Shown piece by piece: positions 9,126 to 17,101 of a stretch of 64,000 nt of DNA. The position numbers and the translations under genes were made by a program. The notes beneath the pieces were generated by a model. It worked only from the letters and a program-made list of their open reading frames with translations, had not been told where the DNA came from and searched no databases. The stretch comes from Paraflavisolibacter caeni (GTDB taxonomy: Bacteria; Bacteroidota; Bacteroidia; Chitinophagales; Chitinophagaceae). The DNA lies in assembly GCF_025628885.1 (NCBI RefSeq), contig NZ_JAOTIF010000026.1:1-64000 (forward strand), read 5' to 3'. The first letter of the stretch is position 1. Each line of letters opens with the position of its first letter.

Positions 9126-10034
9126 TCATGATTTTTTACCTTTCAACCGTTGAATAGTTATATTCTCCAAAAGTGGAGAAACCTCCTTAATAACAAACTG
9201 GTGCTTTCTTAATTGCACAGTGTCTCCAACAAAATGAGTACGCATTTCTCCTTTAGTTTTTTGAAAAGCAGTAGTGTCCTTAGCATCTGCAAACTTTATC
9301 TTGACAAGTTGTGGGTCAAAATAAAGGGATGGAAGCAATGCATTTCTTGCAGCCACCTTGTATTTTTTACCCTTAAACTTAAAATCTCCTGTCACATAAT
9401 CAATGGAGATAATCCCCAGGCTAAGTCTTCTTGCACTGTCCTCATCAAACTTAAAAAGAGTTGGCTCTAAAATAAGATTGAGTGAGAATGGGCGAACCTC
9501 CCCATTGTAATATGACTTTAAATTATCGATTCTAACATGAGGATATTTAACCAGTCTTTTTGTGCCAATAACCATATAGTTTTCCTGCGGCTCGTTAACT
9601 ACAAATACAAAATCATCTGTAAAAGATTTGTTGTTATTCTGGTCTGCCACCACAACATAAGTGCCGTCGGCTTTCTTTCCATACAGGAATAGGATTTCTG
9701 TATCAAAGTTTTTAATAGGGATATCCTGTGGTGTACCAGAAACATACCGAACAAGGTGTTCATTATGATCTCCAGCATATATGGCGATTCTTGATGCTGG
9801 GACACGATATGAAGTAGGGTAATGGTTAAAACGGGCAAAAACAAAACTATCCATACCCAGTTTTCTTGCATAAGCTGCATAACTGCTATCATCATTGGTA
9901 TACTTTGCATGACCATAGCCGTACCCAAACTCTTTGGAAGCTCCATTTGCAGGCGAAAGCTTGATTACTTTGGTTGAAGAACAGGCAACAAGAATGATAA
10001 GTACAAATAGGCAAAAAAATAGTTTTAATTGCAT
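9126..10034 (-). CDS. uncharacterised lipoprotein with EF-hand-like loop; fuses to thioredoxin elsewhere in the window
   Basis: ATG 10034 gives the lipoprotein signal MQLKLFFCLFVLIILVACSS; the longer frame to 10064 only adds a non-signal tail. The ~302-aa product has a loop DQNNNKSFTDD that resembles a Ca-binding EF-hand or dockerin loop. The same family forms the N-terminal part of the 13971 gene (there DYNNNNVLSDD), where a thioredoxin domain is attached. A near-identical paralogue is cut by the left edge (1-195). It sits directly downstream of thioredoxin gene 10097. I infer an anchored partner of that thioredoxin; no named family is recognised. Confidence 0.8.
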   Translation of the reverse strand: MQLKLFFCLFVLIILVACSSTKVIKLSPANGASKEFGYGYGHAKYTNDDSSYAAYARKLGMDSFVFARFNHYPTSYRVPASRIAIYAGDHNEHLVRYVSGTPQDIPIKNFDTEILFLYGKKADGTYVVVADQNNNKSFTDDFVFVVNEPQENYMVIGTKRLVKYPHVRIDNLKSYYNGEVRPFSLNLILEPTLFKFDEDSARRLSLGIISIDYVTGDFKFKGKKYKVAARNALLPSLYFDPQLVKIKFADAKDTTAFQKTKGEMRTHFVGDTVQLRKHQFVIKEVSPLLENITIQRLKGKKS

Positions 10035-10096
10035 GGATTGGAGTTTAGTGAAGTACAATTCCATATTTTATACTTAAGGTTAGTTTTTCGTTAGCC

Positions 10097-10681
10097 TCAT
10101 ATCCCTGTATTTAATTCTTTTAATACATCTTGACAAACCGCTTCAATATTTTCCTTTTTTATACTCGCATCATAGAATTGTTTGATTCTACCATCTTTCC
10201 CAATGAGAATACTTAATGGATATCCCGAGCCTTGATTTAGTCTTAAGCATTCCCGCTCTGGTATTGAGTAGGACTTAAATTTCAATTGATATTTCTTTCT
10301 TGTTTCGCTGATCATTTCCGGAGAATCAAACGTAAAAGACAAAAACAGGAAGCTTTTATTGGATTTGAATTGTTCAAACAATGTGTTCAACTCGTCAAAT
10401 TCCTCAAGGCAAGGCTTGCAGCCAGAAAACCAAAAGTTTATAAATACAACTTTCTGCTCTAAATCTTTATTTGATATCTTTTTGCCACCAGTACTTATAG
10501 AGAACTGGTTAAAGGGCTTTCCTATTGCCTCTCTTTTCCTTTGTTCCCTTTTATTATTTAGATCCTGCATAAACGAATCAAGTCTGGCTTTTCTGTCAGC
10601 ACTGTCAACCTCTAATCTTTGACTACTTGATTTAAAAGACATGAATAACAGGGCGAAAACAAAGAAGTATTTATAACGCAT
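10097..10681 (-). CDS. small exported TlpA-like thioredoxin
   Basis: From ATG 10681 the protein is 194 aa, with signal peptide MRYKYFFVFALLFMSFKSSSQ, a short charged helical stretch, and a thioredoxin domain with FWFSGCKPC (Cys88, Cys91) and a cis-Pro region (GYPLSILI). The Trp usually before the first Cys is replaced by Gly. The frame stays open to 10810, and that extension (MIHIYLNKTR...AQNTRGS) is a second signal-peptide-like sequence from the duplicated leader, so a precursor with tandem signals cannot be excluded. The lipoprotein gene follows 62 bp downstream. Confidence 0.82.
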   Translation of the reverse strand: MRYKYFFVFALLFMSFKSSSQRLEVDSADRKARLDSFMQDLNNKREQRKREAIGKPFNQFSISTGGKKISNKDLEQKVVFINFWFSGCKPCLEEFDELNTLFEQFKSNKSFLFLSFTFDSPEMISETRKKYQLKFKSYSIPERECLRLNQGSGYPLSILIGKDGRIKQFYDASIKKENIEAVCQDVLKELNTGI

Positions 10682-10717
10682 CTTGGTAGTTTTTGAGAAG
10701 TCTTCCTTATAGACGTT

Positions 10718-10943
10718 ACTTCCTCGCGTATTTTGTGCTAATGTGTAAACTGTTGCACCCACAATAAATAAAGCAGTTAGTCTGGTTTTATTCAAGTAAA
10801 TATGGATCATCGAAAAAATTAAGTTATCGTCAAAGCGTGATCAAATCTTCTAAAATGTCTTTCCAGCCTTCTAAAATTTAAATATCAACCTTAAACCTGC
10901 AACAAACCACCACAATTTTGACAATTATTGATGCTTTTTTTGC
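10718..10943 (-). repeat. duplicated promoter/leader segment, copy B
   Basis: This segment aligns with 3956-4180 and begins within the open extension of the thioredoxin gene at 10097. It carries the in-frame signal-like peptide MIHIYLNKTR...AQNTRGS and ~130 bp of upstream sequence expected to hold the promoter. Bases 10944-11037, between it and the 62-bp repeat, show no gene. Confidence 0.75.
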
Positions 10944-11037
10944 TTGTTTAACATACATGCATATCCGAAATATAACATTGCCATATGGAACTCTCTAGAA
11001 ATGAATAGCTAGAAAAAACATCGAATGTAACTGTAAT

Positions 11038-11099
11038 CTTCCCTTTATTAACTACCAGTTAGGAATCGAGTTTTCTAGTTGTTTAAGTTCCTACGGAAT
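11038..11099. repeat. 62-bp direct repeat, copy 1
   Basis: Bases 11038-11099 are identical to 16880-16941 (core ACTACCAGTTAGGAATCGAG). In copy 2 the sequence runs straight into a terminator hairpin; in copy 1 the group II intron separates the repeat from that hairpin. The last one or two bases at the intron edge match by chance. Confidence 0.9.
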
Positions 11100-11109
11100 T
11101 AAAGTAGGA

Positions 11110-11175
11110 GGCGGTTGCTGCGTTAGCAGGCCGCCGTCCTCTCACACCACCGTATGTACTTGCGTGTACGGCGGT
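11110..11175 (-). ncRNA. group II intron domains V and VI
   Basis: On the minus strand, 11175-11146 folds as ACCGCCGTA paired with TACGGTGGT, capped by a GCAA tetraloop arm, the usual domain V shape. Bases 11135-11110 fold as GGCGG/CCGCC with an inner CTGC/GCAG stem and unpaired A near the 3' side, as expected for domain VI with its branch-point adenosine. The intron 3' end lies 12 nt beyond. Confidence 0.85.
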
Positions 11176-11179
11176 TTCG

Positions 11180-12673
11180 TTAGAGTTTAAAACGTTTCAC
11201 CTGTTCGTAATAGTCCGTTAGGCTCTGGAAGCCCAGTCTGGCGAACCACTCCTTGTTCATGGCCATGTTGCTGGCAGGAGAGTTACTAAGCCGCCACCAG
11301 CCTTTGCCCGACAATGCAAGTTTCCATGCCAATGTCTTTTCGATTCCCTCTTTACAGAGAAAGCGAACGATCCCAATGGGCCGCTTGCATTGTTTCAGCC
11401 GAAAACAGCGCAGCCTGCGCCGAAGCCAGCCCCCTATCTTTTCCAACTTCTTCTGCATCCGTGCTCCCCGATAGTAGATAAGCCAGCCTCTTGTTACCTC
11501 CCGTAGTTCCTTAACCATCTGCGCTATGCTGACGCCCCGCCTGCGGGAAGTCATCTTCTTTAGCTTTGCTTTGAGCCTTTCTTCGCTGCCTTCACCTAAA
11601 CCCAGGGTACCATCCAATAGTATCCGATGACCCAAAAAGGTTAGTTCGTAGCTGCGGCATACACGGCTCTTACTGCGGTTTACCTTTAGCTTTAGCTTTT
11701 CTTCTATCCACTCTGCAATGCGCTCCATGATCCGGCCGGCCTGCCACTCGGATGTTGCAAATATTTTTACATCATCTGCATAGCGTACATAGTGATAGCC
11801 TCTGCGTTCCAACTCTTTGTCCAATTCATCCAGCACTATGTTGGATAGTAAAGGACTCAGCGGGCCGCCTTGTGGCGTACCTTCCATACGCTGGTGTAAC
11901 AGCCCGCCTTCCAGCATGCCGCATTTCAGCATCTTATGTATCAATTGCAACAACAGCCCATCTCCTATGCGGGTGCTTAACAGCCACATCAGCCGATGGT
12001 GGTTTACACGGTCGAAGAACTTCTCTAAGTCAAGGTCTACTACCCAGTTCCTTCCGCTTTTTACGTATTCCCCAGCTTTCAGCAGTGTATCATGGGCACT
12101 TCTTCGGGGACGAAACCCGTAGCTGGCTTCGGAAAATACCCTTTCATAGCGGGGACTGATTATCTGATGGATGGCTTGCTGCACCATACGGTCTATCAGG
12201 GTGGGTATGCCCAAAAGGCGTTCCCCACCCTGTGGTTTTGGTATGCTCACGCATCGTACTGGTTGCGGCTGATAGGTGCCGGATAAGAGTTGCTCTTGCA
12301 GCCACATCATATTACTGCGGCCCCATTTGCGCAACCCTTTCATGTCCATACCATCTACACCACCGCTCCCGCCGTTGCGCATTACCATACGGTAAGCCTT
12401 TTGCAGGTTGGGCAGGGAGGCAATTTGCTCCATTATCCCTAGCGTCAGGGTGCGTTCTCTTTCACAGGCAGAAACCCATGCGGGACTTACTGCTCCGTGT
12501 TTGAGACGGTGTACGGCCGCCTCGCTCACTTCACAGCCGTCTTCGCTGCATTCTCCAACAAGGTTTATCTGCAACTGACGTTCTTTTATGTCCTTTTTGC
12601 GTTTACGCATTTGGCGTTTTACTACCTGAAAAAAAATAATTCCCTGTTCTAACGATTTGTCCCTTCCCTCCAC
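11180..12673 (-). CDS. ltrA: group II intron reverse transcriptase/maturase
   Basis: The 497-aa protein has the ordered reverse transcriptase blocks: GIPTLIDRMVQQAI (~155-168), YGFRPRRSAHD (~185-195), DLDLEKFFDRVNH (~213-225), GTPQGGPLSPLLSNI (~265-279), the catalytic YADD (298-301) and FLGH (~348). A maturase X/thumb region follows (~380-497) ending GLQSLTDYYE-like. No HNH endonuclease domain is seen, which fits class C intron proteins. It lies in intron domain IV; its stop is only ~5 nt from domain V. It should assist splicing and copy the intron into new sites. The N-terminal ~70 residues are less typical, so the true start could be further in. Confidence 0.93.
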   Translation of the reverse strand: MEGRDKSLEQGIIFFQVVKRQMRKRKKDIKERQLQINLVGECSEDGCEVSEAAVHRLKHGAVSPAWVSACERERTLTLGIMEQIASLPNLQKAYRMVMRNGGSGGVDGMDMKGLRKWGRSNMMWLQEQLLSGTYQPQPVRCVSIPKPQGGERLLGIPTLIDRMVQQAIHQIISPRYERVFSEASYGFRPRRSAHDTLLKAGEYVKSGRNWVVDLDLEKFFDRVNHHRLMWLLSTRIGDGLLLQLIHKMLKCGMLEGGLLHQRMEGTPQGGPLSPLLSNIVLDELDKELERRGYHYVRYADDVKIFATSEWQAGRIMERIAEWIEEKLKLKVNRSKSRVCRSYELTFLGHRILLDGTLGLGEGSEERLKAKLKKMTSRRRGVSIAQMVKELREVTRGWLIYYRGARMQKKLEKIGGWLRRRLRCFRLKQCKRPIGIVRFLCKEGIEKTLAWKLALSGKGWWRLSNSPASNMAMNKEWFARLGFQSLTDYYEQVKRFKL

Positions 12674-13048
12674 TATGTTTCCATAGCTTCTATGGTACTA
12701 TGGACGCTGCTGACTTCTGTTTTCCCTTTCTTCTCTTTGGCCCTCGCGCGTGCCGCCGTCTCCGACAGGAATAACAGATCTCCTACGGTAAGCTCATAGT
12801 CCTGTGGTGATAAACTGCACAATTTACTACAGCTGTTTACGTCCAACTATGGGGCTTCGCAGTCCAATGCCCGCTCGCCCACAGCATAAGCCTTGTATTG
12901 TGTTTCTGTTCGTCAGTTCATCACTTTGCCGCCGGCTTCCTTCAGATTCCGCCTCACGACGGACACCCTTGCCCTTGGCTAACGATTCCCGTTGGCTGGT
13001 TCGTTTGAGACTTGCACTCTAAAGAACTATAGCATGCGTAGCGCACAT

Positions 13049-13075
13049 AAAAAAGCCCGCCAGGAATAGCGGGCT
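13049..13075 (-). terminator. Rho-independent terminator serving as intron 5' exon
   Basis: On the minus strand: AGCCCGC, an 8-nt loop, GCGGGCT, then a run of Ts. It is the same hairpin as 16942-16968, with the intron inserted 2 nt after the T run. Bases 13076-13290, between it and the repeats, show no gene. Confidence 0.85.
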
Positions 13076-13290
13076 ACAACCATAACTAACTGTTAATTAG
13101 AAAGCTTGGAAATACTAAAAGACTCCCAAAGATTCAATAAAGTCGAATACCTAAAACTGATCTTTGTCAGACCGCACACACGAACCCTCCACCCACTTGT
13201 GTAACCGTAAAACGCTCATCCATTGCGGCTTCCTCTCCCATCCACCCAACGAATAATAGAAACATGATTAAAATCACCTCAATTCCGCCA

Positions 13291-13326
13291 ATTACTCAAA
13301 TTACTCAAATTACTCAAATTACTCAA
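13291..13326. repeat. four perfect tandem copies of ATTACTCAA
   Basis: Four contiguous 9-nt units lie directly behind, and overlapping, the stop codon of the truncated helicase copy. The equivalent place behind the full gene (17067-17101) has three imperfect, partly spaced units, and inverted copies occur inside the primase gene (19751-19777). They are iteron-like in form; no function is proven. Confidence 0.8.
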
Positions 13327-13589
13327 ATCTGCATTTCGAACACCTTTTGATATTGTCCCCATTCATCATTGCTCAATATCCTGCTCTTGCAAAACTCATA
13401 AATATACCGGTCAGCCGTCCTGTCGGGAATACCCATGCGATATGCGATCGTACGATAATCCTTCCTGCTAAACACCTCCGGCAAACGCTTGAAAAATCCT
13501 TCCTTCCGGTTACTGCGCTTGGGCAACGGCTCTTCCTCTGGCAATTCAGAATACACCTTGGCAGCATGCTTCACCAACACCCGCACCAT
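13323..13589 (-). pseudogene. truncated C-terminal copy of the DUF3987 helicase gene
   Basis: The 88 readable codons match the C-terminus of the 17098-19065 protein with a single Tyr/Phe change (RKDYRTIA against RKDFRTIA) and only a few base differences, so the duplication is recent. Homology stops abruptly near 13590 inside the gene; beyond this lies a fragment of a thioredoxin gene. The ATG at 13589 is an internal methionine of the parent, so this is a remnant rather than a designed small gene. Confidence 0.85.
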
Positions 13590-13607
13590 ATGAATAGCCT
13601 ACTGAAT

Positions 13608-13671
13608 AACTTTAAAAAAGAACTTTTGTCCTATTTGAAAGAATAGTATTGTGGATATTCTAACCACAATA
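13608..13671 (+). pseudogene. 3' tail of a lost thioredoxin (TlpA-like) gene with its terminator hairpin
   Basis: Bases 13608-13653 match 16824-16869, the last codons and stop of the 15465 gene, at 45 of 46 positions (codons read NNFKKELLSYLKE then stop). Directly behind the stop, TATTGTGG (13647-13654) pairs with CCACAATA (13664-13671), a plausible terminator. Everything upstream of the tail has been replaced by the truncated helicase fragment. Bases 13672-13970 show no gene and precede the fusion gene. Confidence 0.7.
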
Positions 13672-13970
13672 TCCCCTCTTACAATTGACTTGGCACTAGC
13701 TCACCGAATTTAATACCCCTTTCTGCCCTCAGTATTTCTATAATGATTGAATCTGAAAACCAACAGCTTATATAAAATAGATGTTCATTCCAACACTTAC
13801 AATGGCGTTATATCACTATTAATTTTTGTGCATCTGCCAGTATCGGCACAAAGGAGTTAAGTTCTGTGCTTTTTTCCACCTAACATAATTGGCTATTGCT
13901 AAAGCTTGGCTTCAGCACTATCTTTAAGATACCAACCATTATTCAACAGTTCAGTAATACCTTCTGTTCG

Positions 13971-15353
13971 ATGATGCAATACCCAAAAACAACAAAGAGC
14001 TCCTTTCTTCTGGTAATAATCCTGATCGCACAGTTTTCTTGCACAGTACTAAAAGACGACAATGCTACTGTGATCAAATTGAAGCCCAATAAATCAAAAA
14101 GATCTCAATTTAATTCAAGCCAACTAATTACTCTAAAAATTGACAAGCCCCAACAATTTGACTCTTTAAGTAAAAGATTAGCTTTAGACAGTTTTGTAAT
14201 ATCAACTTTCGCTCACTTCCCTGAGCAGTATTATTACCAACAAAAAAGGGCAGAAAGGATTTCTGATTTTTTATTCTCTGGGGCTAGTGAATATTATGGT
14301 ATTGACACGACTTTGCTTTCATATGATCCCGAACTCGATGCAGAAACTATATTCATTGTTGGAAAAAGAAATGAAGATTGCATTGTCATTCCTGATTATA
14401 ACAATAACAATGTACTTTCTGATGACAAACCTATCATTATTAAAAAATGGTTTTCTAAAAACGACACGAAAAATTCTAAGTCGTATCCTGAGATCAGAAT
14501 TAATAATCTAAATGGCTTTTATGATGGCAAGCATTTTACTTTTTCACAGCAATTCAGAATAAGGCCATTAATAAGAGATACCATCTTATTATCTGGTCAG
14601 TATAAAATCCTGGAACTTAGTTTAAGCTTGGATTTTAATGAATTTTATTCAGGTAAATTTAAAGCCAATGGACATTTTTATAAAGTTGGACTAAGGAATT
14701 TTAATGCCAGTGCCCTATTTAATGATAAAACAACTTTCATTGGTATAGCCAAATATGGTAAAAAATATGAGTATGAAAAATCTCATGACTTGACTACACT
14801 TAAAAAAATTGGAGATACCATTAAGATAAAAAAGGACTTTTTTGAGTTATCCAGGGTGCTTACAGTGGAGCAAGGATTGTTATTGCGAAAATTACCCCTT
14901 GATAAGCAAATTTATTCAGATAATATATGGGGAGATTTTTCGTTTACTGATTTGCTAACCTCTGATACTGTTCATACAAAGAGCTTGTTGTCAAATGCCA
15001 AATACTTGTTTATTGATTTTTGGGGCAGCTGGTGTAAACCTTGTATTGCTGGCTTGCCTGACTTAATTGAATTCAAGAAGGAACTGTCAGGTAAAGGCGT
15101 AGCCTTTGTTGGGATTGCTTATGACAAGGAGGAAAATGTGGACATGCTTAAAGATATCATTACTACATATAAAATTGAGTGGCCCCAAAGCTTTATCCCA
15201 ATGAATTCCAGTTACTCGCTTATTAAAAAATATAATGTACAATACTTCCCTTCCTTTTTGTTGATCGATAGTGAAAACAAAATCATATACAGAGCAAAAG
15301 GAATGGAAGGTTTAGAAAGAATCAAGCAGGTAATTGAAACAATGAAGTTTTAA
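13971..15353 (+). CDS. fusion of the 9126-type lipoprotein domain with a TlpA-like thioredoxin domain
   Basis: I chose ATG 13971 because it gives a lipoprotein signal (MMQYPKTTKSSFLLVIILIAQFSC); the frame to 13896 adds a non-signal tail. The 460-aa product has two parts. Residues ~25-310 parallel the 9126 lipoprotein (KLALDSF/KLGMDSF-like, DYNNNNVLSDD against DQNNNKSFTDD, YPEIRINNLNGFYDG against YPHVRIDNLKSYYNG). Residues ~320-460 form a thioredoxin domain with FWGSWCKPC (Cys355, Cys358) and a cis-Pro loop (VQYFPSFLLID). The fusion argues that the separate lipoprotein and thioredoxin products act together on the same substrate. Confidence 0.88.
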   Translation: MMQYPKTTKSSFLLVIILIAQFSCTVLKDDNATVIKLKPNKSKRSQFNSSQLITLKIDKPQQFDSLSKRLALDSFVISTFAHFPEQYYYQQKRAERISDFLFSGASEYYGIDTTLLSYDPELDAETIFIVGKRNEDCIVIPDYNNNNVLSDDKPIIIKKWFSKNDTKNSKSYPEIRINNLNGFYDGKHFTFSQQFRIRPLIRDTILLSGQYKILELSLSLDFNEFYSGKFKANGHFYKVGLRNFNASALFNDKTTFIGIAKYGKKYEYEKSHDLTTLKKIGDTIKIKKDFFELSRVLTVEQGLLLRKLPLDKQIYSDNIWGDFSFTDLLTSDTVHTKSLLSNAKYLFIDFWGSWCKPCIAGLPDLIEFKKELSGKGVAFVGIAYDKEENVDMLKDIITTYKIEWPQSFIPMNSSYSLIKKYNVQYFPSFLLIDSENKIIYRAKGMEGLERIKQVIETMKF

Positions 15354-15464
15354 TTAAGTGGAATATGTTTTAGAATCAGTAGCCAAATTGAAACTTTAAA
15401 ACATGGCAATATCAATCATTAAAAGCGGTTCCTATTTCTTCATCCAAAAATATCAGTTAATTCT

Positions 15465-16862
15465 ATGGATTTAAGATGGCTGCTACTCATCGGTATGTTT
15501 TCATGTCATGCTTCCGTAAAACAGGAAAAGCCAGCTACTACTGCTCAAAAAGTTTATCCGGAACAGGTAACCATTGAAGTGAATTTAGCTCCACTGAATA
15601 GGGTCTTATTTAATTATACCGACAATCAGAACCAACAGCAAGGCTTAGAGTTTAAAAATCCCTCTAAACATGATACCATAGTTACCAAGAACATTGCACT
15701 TAATCGACCCACACATTTTACCAGAGGTGTTATTACCGGTGGACATAATAACAAGTTTACCGTCCACATAGACAATTATTTGGTCTTGCCTGGTGACACC
15801 TTAAAATTGCAAAGCGCAGATGAAAAGCTCTTTCAGCGGTATTATTCCGGAGGCACGGTGCAATTGGACAACATTTTTTTGATTCCTACAGGCTTTGAAG
15901 CAGCAACAAAGAAAACCAGGAAAGAAGATGTTTTAAAAAGCATAGATGATTCATCTGCCAAATCATTAGCATTCATCGAAACCAGTTACCAGCAAAAAAA
16001 GATAAAGAAAGAGTACTACGATGTACTGAAACAGTTTGCACAACTTAACAGGTATAACAATATTTCCAAATATGCAAGTGCTTACCTTTCTGCAGGGGAT
16101 TACAGCCAACTACTTGGACAATTGGAAGGAATGAATTCCGTTGGCTCTAAACAATTAAATAATATTCTTGACCTGGTTATTCAACATCAAAAAAGCTCTA
16201 TAGGGAATGGGAACCGGTGGAGTGCGTTTTCATCTCTTCCTGATTCCCTGAAAACAAAGCAGATGATAAAGCAGTATGCCCTTCACCAGTTAAAAAGTGA
16301 TGGAAGCATTAAAAGTAAAACAATGCTGGAAGCCCAATTGAATTTATTAGCGAAGGCGGGCTTTGCAGATCCTATGTTCACTAACTATTATGAGGAATAT
16401 GTGCACCTGGAAAACTTAAAGAGCGTCACAAGTGCTGGTATGGTCAATACCAAGGGTGATACAGTTGATTTTCGTTCCCTGCTCCAATCTCTAAAGGGAA
16501 AATATGTTTTTGTAGATATATGGGCCAGCTGGTGCATGCCTTGCAGGCAGCAAATACCGTTTCTCCAAAAGACGAAAGAAAGCCTTAAGCACCAAAATAT
16601 TGCTTTTGTCTCCCTAAGCATAGACATTGAAACATTACACAATGAATGGCTAAAGGCCAGCCATAGTGAGGAACTGGATAAGGAAGCGTATAACTTCCGC
16701 TTAATTGGTGGCTACCGGAATAAGTTTATCCAGGTTAATAAAATCAGCACAGCTCCAAGATATTTACTGTATGGGCCACAGGGTGAAATTGTAAACAATG
16801 ATTTCATCACTCCTGATAAAAACAACTTTAAAACAGAACTTTTGTCCTATTTGAAAGAATAG
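15465..16862 (+). CDS. TlpA-like thioredoxin lipoprotein
   Basis: The 465-aa protein has a short lipoprotein-like start (MDLRWLLLIGMFSCHAS), a beta-rich N-terminal domain (~35-150), a helical middle, and a C-terminal thioredoxin domain with DIWASWCMPCRQQ (Cys357, Cys360) and a cis-Pro element (STAPRYLLY). It should be an anchored thiol-disulfide reductase. It lies 111 bp behind the fusion gene on the same strand. Its last 46 bp are duplicated at 13608, and the 62-bp repeat begins 18 bp after its stop. Confidence 0.87.
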   Translation: MDLRWLLLIGMFSCHASVKQEKPATTAQKVYPEQVTIEVNLAPLNRVLFNYTDNQNQQQGLEFKNPSKHDTIVTKNIALNRPTHFTRGVITGGHNNKFTVHIDNYLVLPGDTLKLQSADEKLFQRYYSGGTVQLDNIFLIPTGFEAATKKTRKEDVLKSIDDSSAKSLAFIETSYQQKKIKKEYYDVLKQFAQLNRYNNISKYASAYLSAGDYSQLLGQLEGMNSVGSKQLNNILDLVIQHQKSSIGNGNRWSAFSSLPDSLKTKQMIKQYALHQLKSDGSIKSKTMLEAQLNLLAKAGFADPMFTNYYEEYVHLENLKSVTSAGMVNTKGDTVDFRSLLQSLKGKYVFVDIWASWCMPCRQQIPFLQKTKESLKHQNIAFVSLSIDIETLHNEWLKASHSEELDKEAYNFRLIGGYRNKFIQVNKISTAPRYLLYGPQGEIVNNDFITPDKNNFKTELLSYLKE

Positions 16863-16879
16863 TATTGTGAAAATGTAAG

Positions 16880-16941
16880 CTTCCCTTTATTAACTACCAG
16901 TTAGGAATCGAGTTTTCTAGTTGTTTAAGTTCCTACGGAAT
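16880..16941. repeat. 62-bp direct repeat, copy 2 (empty intron site)
   Basis: This stretch is identical to 11038-11099 and continues without interruption into the terminator at 16942-16968, so it preserves the sequence that existed before intron insertion in copy 1. Confidence 0.9.
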
Positions 16942-16968
16942 AAAAAAGCCCGCCAGGAATAGCGGGCT
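16942..16968 (-). terminator. Rho-independent terminator of the helicase/primase cassette
   Basis: On the minus strand AGCCCGC (16968-16962), an 8-nt loop, GCGGGCT and a T run form a strong terminator about 130 bp behind the stop of the DUF3987 gene. Confidence 0.85.
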
Positions 16969-17066
16969 GCAACCAAAACTAATTATTTTGCGAAGAGCAT
17001 TTTAGTACAAAGTCTCCCAAAGGTTCAATACCCGCACCCCACACCATATGAGAAAAATCATAAAAA

Positions 17067-17101
17067 TTTACTCAATTACGCCAATTACTCAATTTACTCA
17101 A
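17067..17101. repeat. degenerate ATTACTCAA repeats behind the helicase gene
   Basis: Units TTTACTCAA (17067-17075), ATTACTCAA (17084-17092) and TTTACTCAA (17093-17101) occupy the same place relative to the stop codon as the four perfect units at 13291-13326. Copy number and sequence differ between the two copies while the flanking coding sequence is almost identical. Confidence 0.7.

Larger units (their letters stand above)
11098..13046 (-). mobile_element. group II intron, probably class IIC, inserted behind a terminator
   Basis: On the minus strand the intron starts at 13046 with GTGCGC (GUGYG consensus) and ends at 11098 with ...TTTAAT. Comparing 13047-13075 and 11038-11097 with the uninterrupted copy at 16880-16968 fixes both ends. 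The 5' exon is a hairpin followed by six Ts and AT, i.e. a Rho-independent terminator, the known target type of class C introns. Outside the reverse transcriptase ORF only ~455 nt of RNA remain, in keeping with the compact class C ribozyme. Domains V and VI are visible at 11110-11175. The 373 nt between 13046 and the ORF start should hold domains I-III and hold no gene. Confidence 0.9.

Noticed and set aside
10682-10810. N-terminal extension as the main start of the thioredoxin gene
   Set aside because: The extension derives from the leader repeat and a complete signal peptide begins at 10681; kept only as a finding.
12804-13022. 72-aa plus-strand ORF in the intron 5' part
   Set aside because: It lies antisense to the intron ribozyme core, and its translation is Arg/Ser/Pro-rich without recognisable features.
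13347-13646. 99-aa plus-strand ORF ending NNFKKELLSYLKE
   Set aside because: Its first part is antisense to the helicase fragment; only the last codons are a real thioredoxin tail.
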